Assembly: GCA_001179505.1 (NCBI GenBank)
Contig: CDMY01000358.1
Span: 50,891 to 103,161, forward strand
DNA: 52,271 nucleotides
Reading direction: 5' to 3'
Origin: Vitrella brassicaformis
Lineage: Eukaryota; Sar; Vitrellaceae
A model generated the notes under the pieces. The model was not told where the DNA came from. It saw nothing but the letters and a program-made list of their open reading frames with translations, and did not search any database. The translations under genes and the position numbers were made by a program. Positions 34,521-46,185 of this stretch are shown piece by piece. The first letter of the stretch is position 1; each line of letters starts with the position of its first letter.

Positions 34521-35060
34521 ATGGCAAGCGGATCGTACTCCACAGAGTTCGGCGGCGGACTGTGGCGCGGCCATGGCGACTACATGCGCGACAAGAACGA
34601 CAAGATCAAGGCGCAGCTGGACCAAAGATACGCCGGCGACATGAAGAGCAACATCTTCCAGGTCGGTGCTGTGCTGGATGCGCGGACAGACAGGCAGACA
34701 GACAGACAGATGGCATGCACAGCACCCTTACCGACAGGCAGATAGATGCAATCAATACACTCGACCGCAAGTGCGGGGCTGCATCGTCCGCACCACGGAG
34801 TCGGTGTAGGGGGTGTCGGTTGTTGTGTGTGCTAAGGGTGTGATTGCCCGCATTGATGGCCACACGGAGCTGAATGATTTCGAAATCAAGAGACTCATCA
34901 CACAACACGGTGGACAAATGGTAGGCAGGCACCAGAGCAGCCCTGGCTGACGGACTTCTTCTGTCTGTCTGTCCTTCAGGAGCAGTACGACGTAAGGATG
35001 TTTCCTTCAGTTCAGCCGATGTCATGTGGTCTGTACATCGATGTGTGTACCGTACGTACG

Positions 35061-35092
<32 letters not shown>

Positions 35093-38000
35093 GCGGTGTA
35101 ATGGTTGTCTTGCAGGAGAAGCGCGTGACTCACCTCGTAGCTGACAACCTGGCGATGGGTAAGACAACAGCCTGGTCCTTCCTTCTTGCTCACTTATTCC
35201 TGTTCACTGACTGACACTTTCTCTGGTTGCTGTCTGTCCTGGATTGGATGTCCACGCAGGCAATCAGCGTTGGCGTCACTACCGCGACAAGCCCACCTCC
35301 AAGTTTGTGGTGGTCAAGTCGTCATGGGTGGCAGAGTCAGTGGCGGCCGGCAGGCGGCTGAGGGAGGCAGACTTCAAGCCCGATATCCTCCATCATCAGG
35401 GCCAGGGCAGCCTCAAGGGGTTCCTCCAGCTACCCAAAGCACAACCACAACCACAACCGCCCCCAGTCGTCAAGGACAATCCCCCTGGTGGTGCCGCCGG
35501 TGGTGGTGTGGAGGAGGATGGTTCAGCGCGCATAGAGATAGACGATGATGCGGCACCGCCAGTTCCACCGCCACCAGCTGCTGCTGCTGCTGCTGGTGCT
35601 GGTGCTGGTGCTGGTGCTGGTGCTGCCGGTGCGAGTCGTGCAGTGAAGCCCCGGCCGTCGAGGGGCCGGCTTGACGCTACTGATCCAGGTTTTGTCGATA
35701 ACTTTTTCAAATCATCGCGATTGCACTTCATCGGGTAGTCCGTCCGTCCGTCATAGTGTACGTATTGTGGGTGTGCGGCAGGCTCTCCTCTCCGTCCATG
35801 TGTGTATGTGCTGTGCAGGACCTTTCGGAATCGTGTGAAGGCCAAGTACACGTTCGACGCCTTTGTTCCCGTGCCGCCTCCGTCGCAGCTGAGTTTGCTG
35901 AGCATGAGCACCGCACGCAGGACCATCCTGTACCTTCACGTTGACTTCGACGCATTCTTCACCAGCGTTGCGCTCAGAAGACACCCCGAATTCAGAAACG
36001 AGCCTGTAAGTCAAATCGGGAGGGCCCGCACAGCATTAACATACATACCCATACGTACGGAGCCAGATGCGGCATGCAGTGTGGTGTGTGTGGGGGGGGA
36101 TGTGTGTGCGGTGCCTGCCAGGTGGCGATAGCTCATGGCAGCGCGCGGCCGAACAGCTCCAGCGAGATATCATCATGCAACTACATAGCCAGACAGGTCA
36201 GTCAACAAACACCACTCTGTTTGGGAGGGAGGGCACGAGGGACCGGATGGATGGATGGATGGATGATGCCTTTCCTGGCTTGTGTGGTGTGGGTGCATAC
36301 TTGCAGCGGGGCGTGACCAAGGGCAGCTTCATGTCGTCGGCACTGGAGAAGTGTGAGCGACACACGCACACACACACACACGCCCCGACGACCGACAGGC
36401 GGCCATCTATCCTTTCCTCCCTCCCCCTGTGTGTGCCGTGCAATATGCAGGTCCCGAGTTGAAGGTGTTGCCGTATTACTTTGATGACTTCGAGTCGACG
36501 AGCGAGGTGCTGTTCGAACACCTGATGCAGCTCTCGAGGAGAATACAGCCACTATCATGTACGCACACACCTGCAGTGGGGGGCGGGGGGGTTGGCGATA
36601 TGAACGAATGACTGTCTGTCTTTCTCCCTGTCTGTCTATCTGTCTGTCTGTTTGCAGGTGACGAGGTGCGTGATTGATGCGGTGCAATCCACCCCCATTC
36701 TATGTGATTGGATGCAGGCGGTGGTGCAGCTTGTGGGCGACGACGAATGCGCCGACGTGCAGCAGAAAGCCAAGCAACTCCGTGAGCGCGAGGCACAGCA
36801 CGCCTCTCGCTGACCGTGTCGGTCGCATCTTGGTGTGTGTGTGTGTGTAGGTGATTCTGTGCACAGCAAGACCGAGTGCTGGGTGTCGATTGGGATCGGC
36901 GACAGCCCACTCATCGCCAGGTAGGTAGGTACCCATCGATGGACGGACGTGATGTCGGCAACATACCAACCAACAAACTCACACACGCATAGCTATGCAT
37001 GCACTGTCCATCGACACACAAATCTGATCTATCTGCCTGTGTGTTTCGCTCCCTGTGTGTGTGTCAGGGTAGCCGCGAGTTACGCCAAGCCCGACAAGGG
37101 GTCGTCGGGTGTGGTGTTGGTGGAGCCCAAACAGTCCAAGGACTTCATGGCTACCGTCCCACTGAAGGCCATCCCGGGCATCGGTAGGTACATGCCCGTG
37201 CATTGACTACACCTGACAGCCCAATGCCTCCCTCCCTCCCTCCTTCCTTATCCTGCTGTGCGTGGCGTGCTATCGTATTTCTTTCTTTGCAGGTCCTGTG
37301 ATGCTGGAGAAGCTGCAGAGTCTCGGCTGCAACACATGTGAGCGCAAAGGGAGCAAGGGAGGGAGGGAGACACACGGACGGACGGACGGACGGACGGTAG
37401 GGAACAAAGACAGACAGACAGACAGACATGACACGACCTGTTGTTTGTTGTGGTGGATCAGGCGAGGACGTGCGGCGACAGCGGACAGAAACCGACCTAG
37501 TGACCACCCTAGGTAGGTAGGTCGGCCAACAGATGGAACAGCAGACAGACAGACAAACAGAGAGGTAGAAGGGCCGTCTGGGTAGCTGGCCGGCCGACAC
37601 TGGTGGGTATGTTGTGTCTGTCGTGTTTGTGTCTTGTAGGCAAGGTGATGGGTTCCCGTGTGTGGGCAGCGGCTCATGGCATCGACAACCGACAGATAGG
37701 CAGCACAGGTCGGGTCGGTGCATGGGCGGGTGGGTACACAGGCAGAATACAGACAGACAGACAGGCAGCTATCATTCTGTGTCGTGTCGTGTCATTTTGT
37801 GTGGTCCAGAGGCCTCCGGTGCTGGCACTGGCGCGCAGAAGTCGATCTCTGTGGCCGTCAACTGGGTGAGGGAGACAGACCCACACACAGCTCGACGGAC
37901 AGACCCATGCTCGACCTGTGTGTGTGTGTGTGCCGCCGACACCCTCAGGGTGTGCGTCTGAGTACGGATACCGACCTGGATAAGTTTCTGGCGAGCATCG

Positions 38001-38974
38001 CGGCGGATGCGAGCAAGCGGCTGGAGGAGAGGGGCTTCCTGACGCAGGCTGTTACCTTCAAGCTCATGCAGCGACACCCTGAGGCACCCGTAGAGCCCCC
38101 AAAGGTATGCAAATACATCACTTCCATGTAGGTGTGTGTGTGTGAATGCGTGTGTGTATGTCTGCCTGAAGTTCCTGGGTCATGGGATGTGCAACGAGCT
38201 CACCAAGCGGCATGTGCTGCCCGAGTCCACTGCGTCGGCCCACCGCATCCAGATGGCCCTCCGCACCATCTGGGACGACGAATTCGCCAAGAAATGCCCC
38301 ATACACGAGATTCGAGGCCTCACGGCCATGCTGGGGAAGCTCAAACGCAAGACCTCCCCAGCACCAGCACCAGCACCAGCACCAGCACCAGCACCAGCAG
38401 CAGCCAGGGGAGGCGGTGGTGGTCGTGGGCCGCCGATGCTCACAGACCTCCAGGAGGGCTTCTTACGCAACACAAGGCGCAAGGTCAACATGCAGCAGGG
38501 CAGCAAAGGTGCCCACATCGGCGGCCCTCGTGACGTGGAGTCAATCGATCTGGCTGCGGAAGAGGTTCGCATAGCACCCCTACGTGAATGAACACACCAC
38601 GGGAGCCCAGCCCAGTAAGTATCATCCATCTGTGTTGGCTTCCTTCATTTGGCATCCATGTACAGGATGCTGAGTGCGCGCCTGCCGTCCCACCCAGTGC
38701 CTTCAGCCCGCGTGTGTCTGTTGCTGCTGGTGCTACTGCTGGTGGTAGTGGTGGTGCGGCATGCGCCCAGCCGTCCGTCCCCCCGGCCCGTCGGTACCAC
38801 CACCTCGTTGACGTCTATGTCAAACAGGGAAGCTCGGCCCTGCGGTTCCAGACGGCTGCAGAGGAGGCGATCATGGGCTGCGAGACGCTCGACGACATCC
38901 GGCGGGACATGCCGTATGATGACGATGTCTGGCGGGCGGTGCTCAGCCTCGCCAAACGACTCGGGCGCTCGTAG
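34521..38974 (+). CDS. REV1: DNA repair polymerase REV1 (Y-family, BRCT domain)
   Basis: Deoxycytidyl transferase that inserts bases opposite damage and scaffolds other translesion polymerases. Twenty exons join in frame to give 835 aa. Order: N-terminal REV1 signature (GGLWRGHGDYMRDKNDKI), BRCT domain (34837-35400: FEIKRLITQHGG, VTHLVADNLAMG, FVVVKSSWVAES), an Ala/Gly/Pro linker, then the palm. The palm has LHVDFDAFFTSVALRR (first catalytic Asp, near 35942), SEISSCNYIAR (36122-36196), and SC|DE with the catalytic Asp-Glu on an 8-nt exon at 36658-36665. SIGIGDSPLIARVAASYAKPDKG follows, then the helix-hairpin-helix PLKAIPGIGPVMLEKL and the little finger. A weak GTTCGC donor at 38565 joined to the acceptor at 38665 adds a C-terminal exon (38666-38974). 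If it is not used, the frame stops at 38591 (741 aa). ATG at 34521. Confidence 0.93.
35575..35628 (+). repeat. Coding (GCTGGT)n repeat in REV1
   Basis: Hexamer repeats encode a run of alternating Ala-Gly after poly-Ala in the linker between the BRCT domain and the polymerase core. It is a probable site of length variation. Confidence 0.75.
36658..36665 (+). other. 8-nt micro-exon with the REV1 catalytic Asp-Glu
   Basis: The exon is GTGACGAG. The preceding exon ends ...CTATCAT at 36558 before GTACGC, and the next starts at 36718 after GGATGCAG. Joined, this reads Leu-Ser-Cys-Asp-Glu-Ala-Val-Val-Gln, matching the conserved SCDEA-V-D segment of Rev1. Reading on without the 52-nt downstream intron hits TGA within three codons. 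Confidence 0.7.
38356..38405 (+). repeat. Coding (CCAGCA)n repeat in REV1
   Basis: About seven hexamers encode Pro-Ala repeats near the C-terminus, followed by poly-Ala and a Gly-rich run. It is probably length-variable. Confidence 0.75.
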
Positions 38975-39190
38975 CCTGCCTGCCTTCATGGCTAGTTGTA
39001 CAGCTGCATGCCGGTGGACCATCGTGGCACTGATACGTGGCCTGCATGCTCATGCACGTTGGATCTCTGCGGGGTCCCTCGCAATATATGTGTGGTGCAA
39101 ACAACGGTCGAACCGGTCGCCCGCCCCAAGTCGGTTGTGATCCGGAAATTCAAATATGTATTATATCATCGCCTCCCTCCCTGCATTTCT

Positions 39191-42100
39191 CACATGCGTT
39201 TGTCCTCCTCGAGCACAGAGAAAGAGAAGGCTGACAGCTCTCCGCTCCGAGGGATGGCGTCATATGCACTGGTATCAAAGGCCAAGAACAAGCGAAACTG
39301 GGCGCTCGCCTCACTGATACCACTGTCACGTGGTGTCGTGCCTTTGTAATTGTGTGTGTGATGTCTGTGCATTCTTCATTCAGGGCCCCACGAGTGAGAT
39401 AACGAGCCCATTCAGAAGGAGGAATCCAGGCAGCAGCCAATTCCCCTCCGTGACCGTAACCCCGCCTGCCACATCAGCACACCCAGATGAGGCGCAAGAT
39501 GACGACCAGCCAAGCGAGAGACCATGGCGGCCGAGGTACAGCATTCGCTCACCCATTCGCTCGTCCGAGAGCGACCCTGACACCAAGGGGTGGGGCTGGG
39601 AGGGGGCCAGCCCAGACATCGGTCCGCGGCCTCCGCACCAGGACGGTCAGAAGCTGAAGCGGATAGGCAACAAGAGGGAGAGCGTGGAAGTCGCCGTTCA
39701 CTGGCGTGGCAAGAGAAGCTCTACGCTGACCGGAGGCTTGGGGCTGGACACAGATGAGGGAAGGACCATGTGCCCGCCGCGACCCCTACCAAAGGCGTTC
39801 AAGACAGAGGCGGAGCGCAAGGCAGAGGCCTCAAACAGGCACGCACGCACGCACGCACGGCCACATGGGTGTACGGATGCGTACATGGGCAGTGTTTGAA
39901 AGGCATGGCATGCTGTGCTATGCTGTGGTCCATTATATCAGGTTTCCCTCCTCAGTAACGAGCATGCGGCAGTCCTCTCCCTCACCCACCACCTCCCCTG
40001 TGGCACTCAAGCGGGCCTTCACGGACTTGGGGCCCAGATACCTCACTTTCAGGTCAGTCAGTCAGTCAAAGGCCTCATTAATCCACCTGGGCACGTCACC
40101 GTACGTGTAAGTGTGCCCCTTGGTGCGCTTTGAGCAGGTATCGGTTTGGTCAGGTGCGTCGCATCGACACAGTGGGGCAGACATATTATCTGCAAGGCGA
40201 GCTCAGGTGGGTCTCTGATGCTGAACGAACACGTCTCTACTCCTATTCCACACATGGTTGTGTCTGCGTCACGTCAGGTTCCAGTGGATTGACCCGCTGG
40301 CTGTGGGTGCCGAGCTTGTACCACCAGACATCTTTGTGCCGATGATTGAGGTGGGGGGGCATGATATGAGGCTGCCAACGTTGACGGACTGTGCGATGTG
40401 TGTATGTGTGTATGTATGTGTGTAGGTCAAGAATGCGGAGCAGCTGCTGATATACAACAAGGTGGTGGAGGTGGTCGACCCGGCAGTGGGCTTGCTGCAG
40501 AAGACACAACGATTCCACGCCACAGTCAGTAATCAATCACACACAGGAGCATGCAGAAAGGAGATAGAGTTCTGGTTCCTGTGCTGTGCTGCCCCCTATC
40601 TATGATATGAGTGCCTCCGTTTTCCTTTGGCTGAAATCTGTGTGTGTCAGATATACCACTGTTTCCAGCTGAAGCAGTTCCCCTTTGACGTCCAGCATTT
40701 CTGCTTTGAGTTCGTTCTCCTGTACGCAACCACACATCCGGAGGGCTTGTGACACAGCCAGGTGACATACATGTCTCTGTACTGCTTGATTGTTTGCAGT
40801 GACGACACGAATATAGCCAAGATCAAGGAGGAGCGAGACAAGAAGTTCTGGCAAAGGTCCGCATGCATCCATGTCCTCCCATCCCTCTCTATGCGATAAT
40901 TTATCGACTGCATGCCCTTTCGTCTGATTCTTGTCCGTCCGTCTGTCCATCCATCCATGCATGGCCATGAATCGATGTCTCTGTGTGTATGCAGCGCGTC
41001 TCGCAACGACAGTCTGGAGAAGCTGTTGGGCGACAGCGGCAACGCGTCCTTCTTCCGCAAGCGGGCGGGTCGGCGCTCATCTGAGCTGCTGCGTGACCGT
41101 CTGTCTAAGTGCCGCGGTCGTCTGCAGCACATCGACCAGTCCGAGTGGACGCCCCTCAGTCAGATCAACGACGTTTGCATTCCCATTGAGGAGGTTTGGT
41201 CGGCTTGTGGCGACGACGGACTCAGTCGAAGCCACGTACGCATCTGGTTCCCAATGGTCAGCCAGTCTCTCTCTCTCAGTCCCTTATGGGGGGAGAAACG
41301 AGGGTCATTCGTGTGGTCATTCTTGTGTGTCTTGTTATGGTCTTGGTGTCCAAAGGCGAGGAGATGGTCTTTCTATTTCTGGTGTGTGAGACATGCATGG
41401 CAGGCATGCCTGCAGACAGACATCACACATACCAGCTAGTGTCTCATGTACATATGTTGTTTTGCTGTCTTGATCTCAATTTGTCGTCAGGAAGGTGTAT
41501 TTCATTTTGTTCACACTGACCTCTGCCTGCTTCGCAGCCAACTTCATACCATATGAAGAGGTGCTCGACCACGCTGGCTGCACAATGAATGAGTTGGCTG
41601 GCTGATGTCTCGGGGTGGGGGGTCTGTTGTGCAGGGTGTGGGAGTGCGTCTGCAGACATTGGTGACTCTCGAGGTGGCCATGACGGCCTTCATGCAGTCT
41701 GTGGCCAACCTGCTGCCGAGATCATCCGTATTCACTAAGGTCAGGCAGACAGACAGGCAGTCGGCCAGGCCATGTGCGACATCACATTATTGCAATGTAC
41801 ATGTCTTCATCAGGTGGACATGTACAGCGTGTTTTGTTTCCTTGTAATCCTGGTGGTGGTCCTCAGCAACGTCATGACCACTGACGAAGACATTCTCGCA
41901 GTACGCTACGCTGGCCCTGCACACGACATGGCTGCTCTCTCACACCAGCCAAAGCCCGCTGTGTCTCTGTCGTTCAGAACTTCACGATTGTGGTGGCTTC
42001 TGCGTGGGGCGGCTTCCATGTGATATATCTTCTCAACGTCTTCTGGATCGGGTGCTCACACCGACTCCTCCGGGCCACCCAGGAGAGGCTCAAGTCGATA

Positions 42101-42865
42101 TCGGCGGCAATCTACCTGACGTACGCCACTCAGATGGGATCGCCCACGCCACCCACGCCCTCCAGCCCCTCAAACCTCAAGACACAGCAGGAGGGGCCGC
42201 ACCAGCCCCCCAGGCAGACACAGACTGTACTGGGGAGGCTCATCAAGGGCAGCCACCCGCCTGCGCCGTCCACCCCTCAGAACACCAACACGTAGGAAGA
42301 CAGACAGACAGACAGACAGATAAAGGAGACTCCTGCGTGTGGTGTTGATCCATTCAGGCCTTCGAGGATCCAGACGGCACCTTCGTGGTGGCGGTTCGGC
42401 CGCAGCTCCCTACAAGCCCGACCGACCACAGTTCAGACGACGAGCAGCCCTCCCTCCGCTCCACCGCTTTCGGAGTCACAGCTGTTCCAGCCGGTTGGCC
42501 CCAGTGACAGGGACACTCTCTCCCCCGCACCCACAGCAGCACCCCCCATGCCATCCGAGGGTGACAGGGAGGGCCAGGAGTATTTGGCCTCGCCCAAGTC
42601 CCCAGATGTGTCCCCGGCGCACGGGAGGTGCGCCGGTCGGGGCAGCGTATCGCATTCCTTCCGCGCCGGGGCCGCCACTCTGAGTTACCCCAAGTCACCT
42701 CTTCGTGGGAGCGGGGCGTCGGTGGCCATGACCAGCGGCGTGGAACACGATGATTCTCGCATGCAGCAGCAGGTGCTGGAGGAGAGTGACAGCAGCGTCA
42801 AGCGATACAGCAGCATGCGCTTCAAGGACAGAGACGATACCAACCTCCGCTTCAACGTCATGTAA
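39191..42865 (+). CDS. Cys-loop (pentameric) ligand-gated ion channel
   Basis: Membrane receptor-channel subunit. The end is certain (TAA at 42863-42865); the start is not. An ATG near 39197 (MRLSSSSTEKEK) splices plausibly to the exon at 39384, but the donor is unclear and no signal peptide is seen. A polar N-terminal region (39384-40050) precedes the ligand-binding domain. That domain has VRRIDTVGQTYYLQGELR, FQWIDPL, VPPDIFVPMIEVKNAEQL, and the Cys-loop CFQLKQFPFDVQHFC (near 40660-40705) with exactly 13 residues between cysteines and the FPFD core. M1 is VYFILFTLTSACFAANF (41492 on). M2 is VRLQTLVTLEVAMTAFMQS, ending LLP at the same spacing as glycine receptors. M3 is MYSVFCFLVILVVVLSNV. 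M4-like is IVVASAWGGFHVIYLLNVFWIG. A Pro/Ser-rich tail of about 250 residues follows. Ligand and ion are unknown. Confidence 0.82.
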
Positions 42866-43328
42866 ACCGCAGCTGGTGTGGCTGTGTCTCTGCTGGCCAG
42901 TCAGACAGACAGACAGACAGAAGGGACAAATATGGCTTGTGTGTATGTGTGTGTGTGTGTGTGTGTGTGTTGCTCACTCGCTGTGGGGCTTACTGCGTGT
43001 GTCTGTGGCGATCCGCGTTGGAACGATTCATTGTCAAGTCAGCATTTGTTCCAATCAATCATCAATCAATCATTCATTCAGCCACAGTAGTCTTTCACGC
43101 ATGCATTGATTACATGTCCATGCCCACACCCCTCGTGTACGAGAGGGACCCATTCGCGGGTCGGTTGACCGGTCATCCATCACCCTTTGTCACCCCGCCC
43201 GCTTCTTTCGCTTTGTGACGCCCACCCCACCCCACCCCCCCACTGGGGCTATCGTATCTATCACATCCCTCATGCAGGCCTGCCTGCATCACTTGCAAGC
43301 ATTGGGTGCATTCATTCATTCAGGAGCC
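42866..43328. other. Convergent gap with (GT)n and (AATC)n tracts
   Basis: No coding exon supported. It holds (ACAG)n at about 42902-42921, (GT)n at about 42941-42970, AATC/ATTC repeats at about 43047-43080 and a C-rich stretch near 43220-43245. It contains the 3' flanks of the channel and methyltransferase genes. Confidence 0.5.
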
Positions 43329-45825
43329 CTATCTTCTCACTTCTCGCGCTTTCTTATTGAGGGCAAAGACGACGGGATGGAGTCCCCCCATGCTGATGGC
43401 ACTGTCACGAACGCACACCCACGGGTGTGTCGCCTCTGCACCCAGCTGCCCCTGGCGATCGATCTCGCGACGGATGAGCCGATAAGCTGCTCCTGTCAGC
43501 AGCACGGCACGGCCCTCTACGCTGAGCGATCGGTGGAACTCCTTGAGGCAGCGGGGGTACACCGTCCGCAGCTGGTCAGCACAAGACAGGCGCTTCCTGA
43601 CAAAAAGGAGACAGACAGACAGACAGACAATTTTAGGTACGCGTGCGTGATTGAACTATTAGATATCGGTTGGCTGACCCGAAAGGCATGTCAGTGACGA
43701 TGACATCGAGAACATCAGACCGCAAAGGAAGACGCTCTCAACAAGCCACAAACCACACACCCACATACACATACAGCTGGTCGTCTGGTGCAGTCTTGCT
43801 TAGCCCTCTGGCCCTTCCTACCGGCAGTCCATCGAACGACATCGATTCGCGCCCGGCGCGCGGGCAGCCTCTGCAAGTTGGCGTATGTCTTGTCGATGGG
43901 CACGCTCTGGCTGTCCCCCGCAATGAAGAAGCACCGCCGCAGAATCGGCTCCTCGGCTGTAGCAACTGCACACCGACATCAGAAAGGCAGACAAGCAAAT
44001 TAGGTCAATCAGCCCCTCTTTGGTGAGTGGGTCTCTCGCCCACCAATTCACCACCCACCTTCGATGATAGTGTTGGATCCACACATGGGGTCTGCCGCGA
44101 GGGTGCCTGCGGGGGCTTCGTGGAGCCCGGCAGTGAGAGTCAGGCAGTAGGCCACAGCAGGCCGAAGGTTAGTACACGACCTCTCCCTGCAGCACAAGGA
44201 CAAGGACACACCCACACACAGACATAGCCGTGCTGCATGAATGGTCGTGCCGATGTCGCTCCTCTCACCTTTTCGCTGGGTCCAGGAGGGACAGGCTGTT
44301 GGTGCTATCATCGATTATCTTCCGCCTCTTCCAGCCCCTCGACGGCTGGCCGCCAGCAGGTGCGTCTTGGGCCCCATCGTCGATTGCTGCCGAGACAAGC
44401 TGGTCGGGTTGGTCGTCTTGAGCAGCCTGCTGCTCAGTTGCTCGGACGGACGAGTCGTTGATGGACTTGCGCGTCAAGGGGATGCCCACAGTGAGCGTCT
44501 ACACACGTCGAAAGGAGCCACCCAGCCAACAACATGGCGTCACAGGACGTTGCAAAGGTCTACCCACGTCATAACGAAGGTGGGCGTAGATCTCAAACTG
44601 ACTCGGGAAGGAGAGCGAAAAGGAGGAAATGCGTAAGGCTTCTCTTGAACTGCTCGCTGAGATCGGCCTACGTCGTAATTCTTGAGATCGGCAGGCCAGC
44701 CCAGATGCCCTGCGATGCCAGCGGCCATCGCCTGACACACACATGTCTACAGGCGTACAAACACCTACCTACTCATGCCGTCGTGGGGTTGTACGCCACG
44801 CCCGGCCTGGCTGCGCACCTGTCCGATGTCTGTGCTGTGAAATTCGTGCTTGCCACTGTGGGCGGCCGTCACGCGAAATACAGGCACAGCCTGGCCTCTC
44901 ACGGCAGGGGCATCGTCACCTGCAGACAGACAGTGAATGAAACAGGCAGCCAAGGCACTGACTGATTGAACGCAACGAAGGTCTCACATCATCGCCTTCC
45001 TACCACATTCTCTCCGCCACCTGCGCCACACATCGAGTGCTCTCGACCTGAAGGATAGGAACTGACTCATTCACTCCGGGACGTCAAGAGCGCCATTAAC
45101 GTACCATGCCTCCGTGCCGCCTGCATGTCTGGGCAGATCCGCCATGCGAGATAATGCCTCCTTGCCTGCACAAACAAGGGCTCATAAGTGAAGTGCAAAG
45201 GTCCTTGGAACGGGACAAACATTGCGATCAGGCGTCTTCTTTACTCGGTGGATAGTTGCTTTCGATGAAGATGGCAACCATCATCTGCTGCACCGAATAG
45301 AGCCTCTTCAACCTGCACTTGGGAAGCAGAAGCAGCACACACCCATTGCTGCGAAATCAAGATTGATCGGTCGGCTTCACACCTGTTCAGCGTTTCGCCT
45401 GACGGCCGGCTCTCCTCGATAAAGAATATCACTGACACACCATAAATGAATCCACTGCCCTTCCTTCAGTCGACTGCCTTCTTCTTACCTTTGCCTGGCG
45501 CGTCTTCGTGGCCAAAGCGGACCTGCATCGCATCGCAAACGACCCAATCATGAGACTCTGCCTCTGAAACCTTTTTGCGTCTTTTACCTCCATTGCAGAT
45601 CCTTCCTCCCATCTCTGCAGCTTCCAAATGATCTCTGATCTGCACAGTCAACACCCATTCGGTGATGATTCTGATCTGCAGCAGGCTGCGTGTTCCAGGA
45701 GGTCACCTGGCTATTGATTCGAATCCAGTGGTCACGGTGGCCCAGAATGTGGTCCATCTTTGCTGATCAGCCTTCTGAATGAAGAGCAACGCAGCGATGA
45801 GCGCAGCACACGAACCAGCATTCAT
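43329..45825 (-). CDS. THUMPD3: THUMP-domain tRNA (guanine-N2)-methyltransferase (THUMPD3/Trm14-like)
   Basis: SAM-dependent enzyme expected to methylate N2 of a guanosine in tRNA. N-terminal exons read TFWATVTTGFESIAR (near 45740), SEIIWKLQRWEEGSAME, VRFGHEDAPGKVIFFIEES (near 45500-45420) and VKRLYSVQQMMVAIFIESNYP (near 45290), matching the family's N-terminal ferredoxin-like part (ATVATGFE..., LRSVERLFV). The THUMP region includes FPSQFEIYAHLRYD (near 44590). The Rossmann part has LRPAVAYCLTLTAGL then AADPMCGSNTIIE (motif I, near 44090) and LDVIVTDMPFG (catalytic DMPFG, near 43695). RTVYPRCLKEFHRSL and RAVLLTGAA follow, then GGLHPVVFAL before the stop at 43329. A Gln/Asp/Ser-rich insertion lies near 44300-44450. 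The start is taken as the ATG at 45825, which adds a short hydrophobic N-terminus (AALIAALLF); an upstream exon is possible. Confidence 0.8.
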
Positions 45826-46185
45826 TGCATAGATACCTTTCTTTTTCGTCTGTGGAGGATATACCCCAGCAGTAGCACTGATGCCAATATGGAGCCCGGG
45901 ATCACCCATCTATTCATCATCTCACTCTTCCGCTCCAACCCTTTCGGGATCTGCGAAACCCTGGGACTGAGAAACCCTGAGGGTTCATAGCGGCGGCTGC
46001 TGCCAAAGTGAAGCGTTCACGTACGAACCAAGTCCTTCCGTGTCTATACACAACAGCCACTCACAAACGCTATACCGTGGCCAATGCCCTAATCGGCCAC
46101 GCCACGCACACAGCAAACACCCGCCCGCCCCTCACTCCTTTCCTATCCCCTCTATCCCTTGATCTGTTGTCCTGCATCCACACCG
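45826..46185. other. Gap between the methyltransferase 5' end and the MRT4 3' end
   Basis: About 360 bp with no supported exon. Both flanking genes run leftward, so this holds the MRT4 3' flank and the methyltransferase promoter. Confidence 0.4.

Noticed and set aside
39037-39234. Possible short gene or signal-peptide exon between REV1 and the channel
   Set aside because: No conserved sequence, no good splice junction to the channel exons, and no hydrophobic leader in the right frame.
44265-44489. A separate Gln/Asp-rich small protein inside the methyltransferase locus
   Set aside because: It lies between the THUMP and catalytic parts in the same direction and is best read as a low-complexity insertion or intron of that gene.
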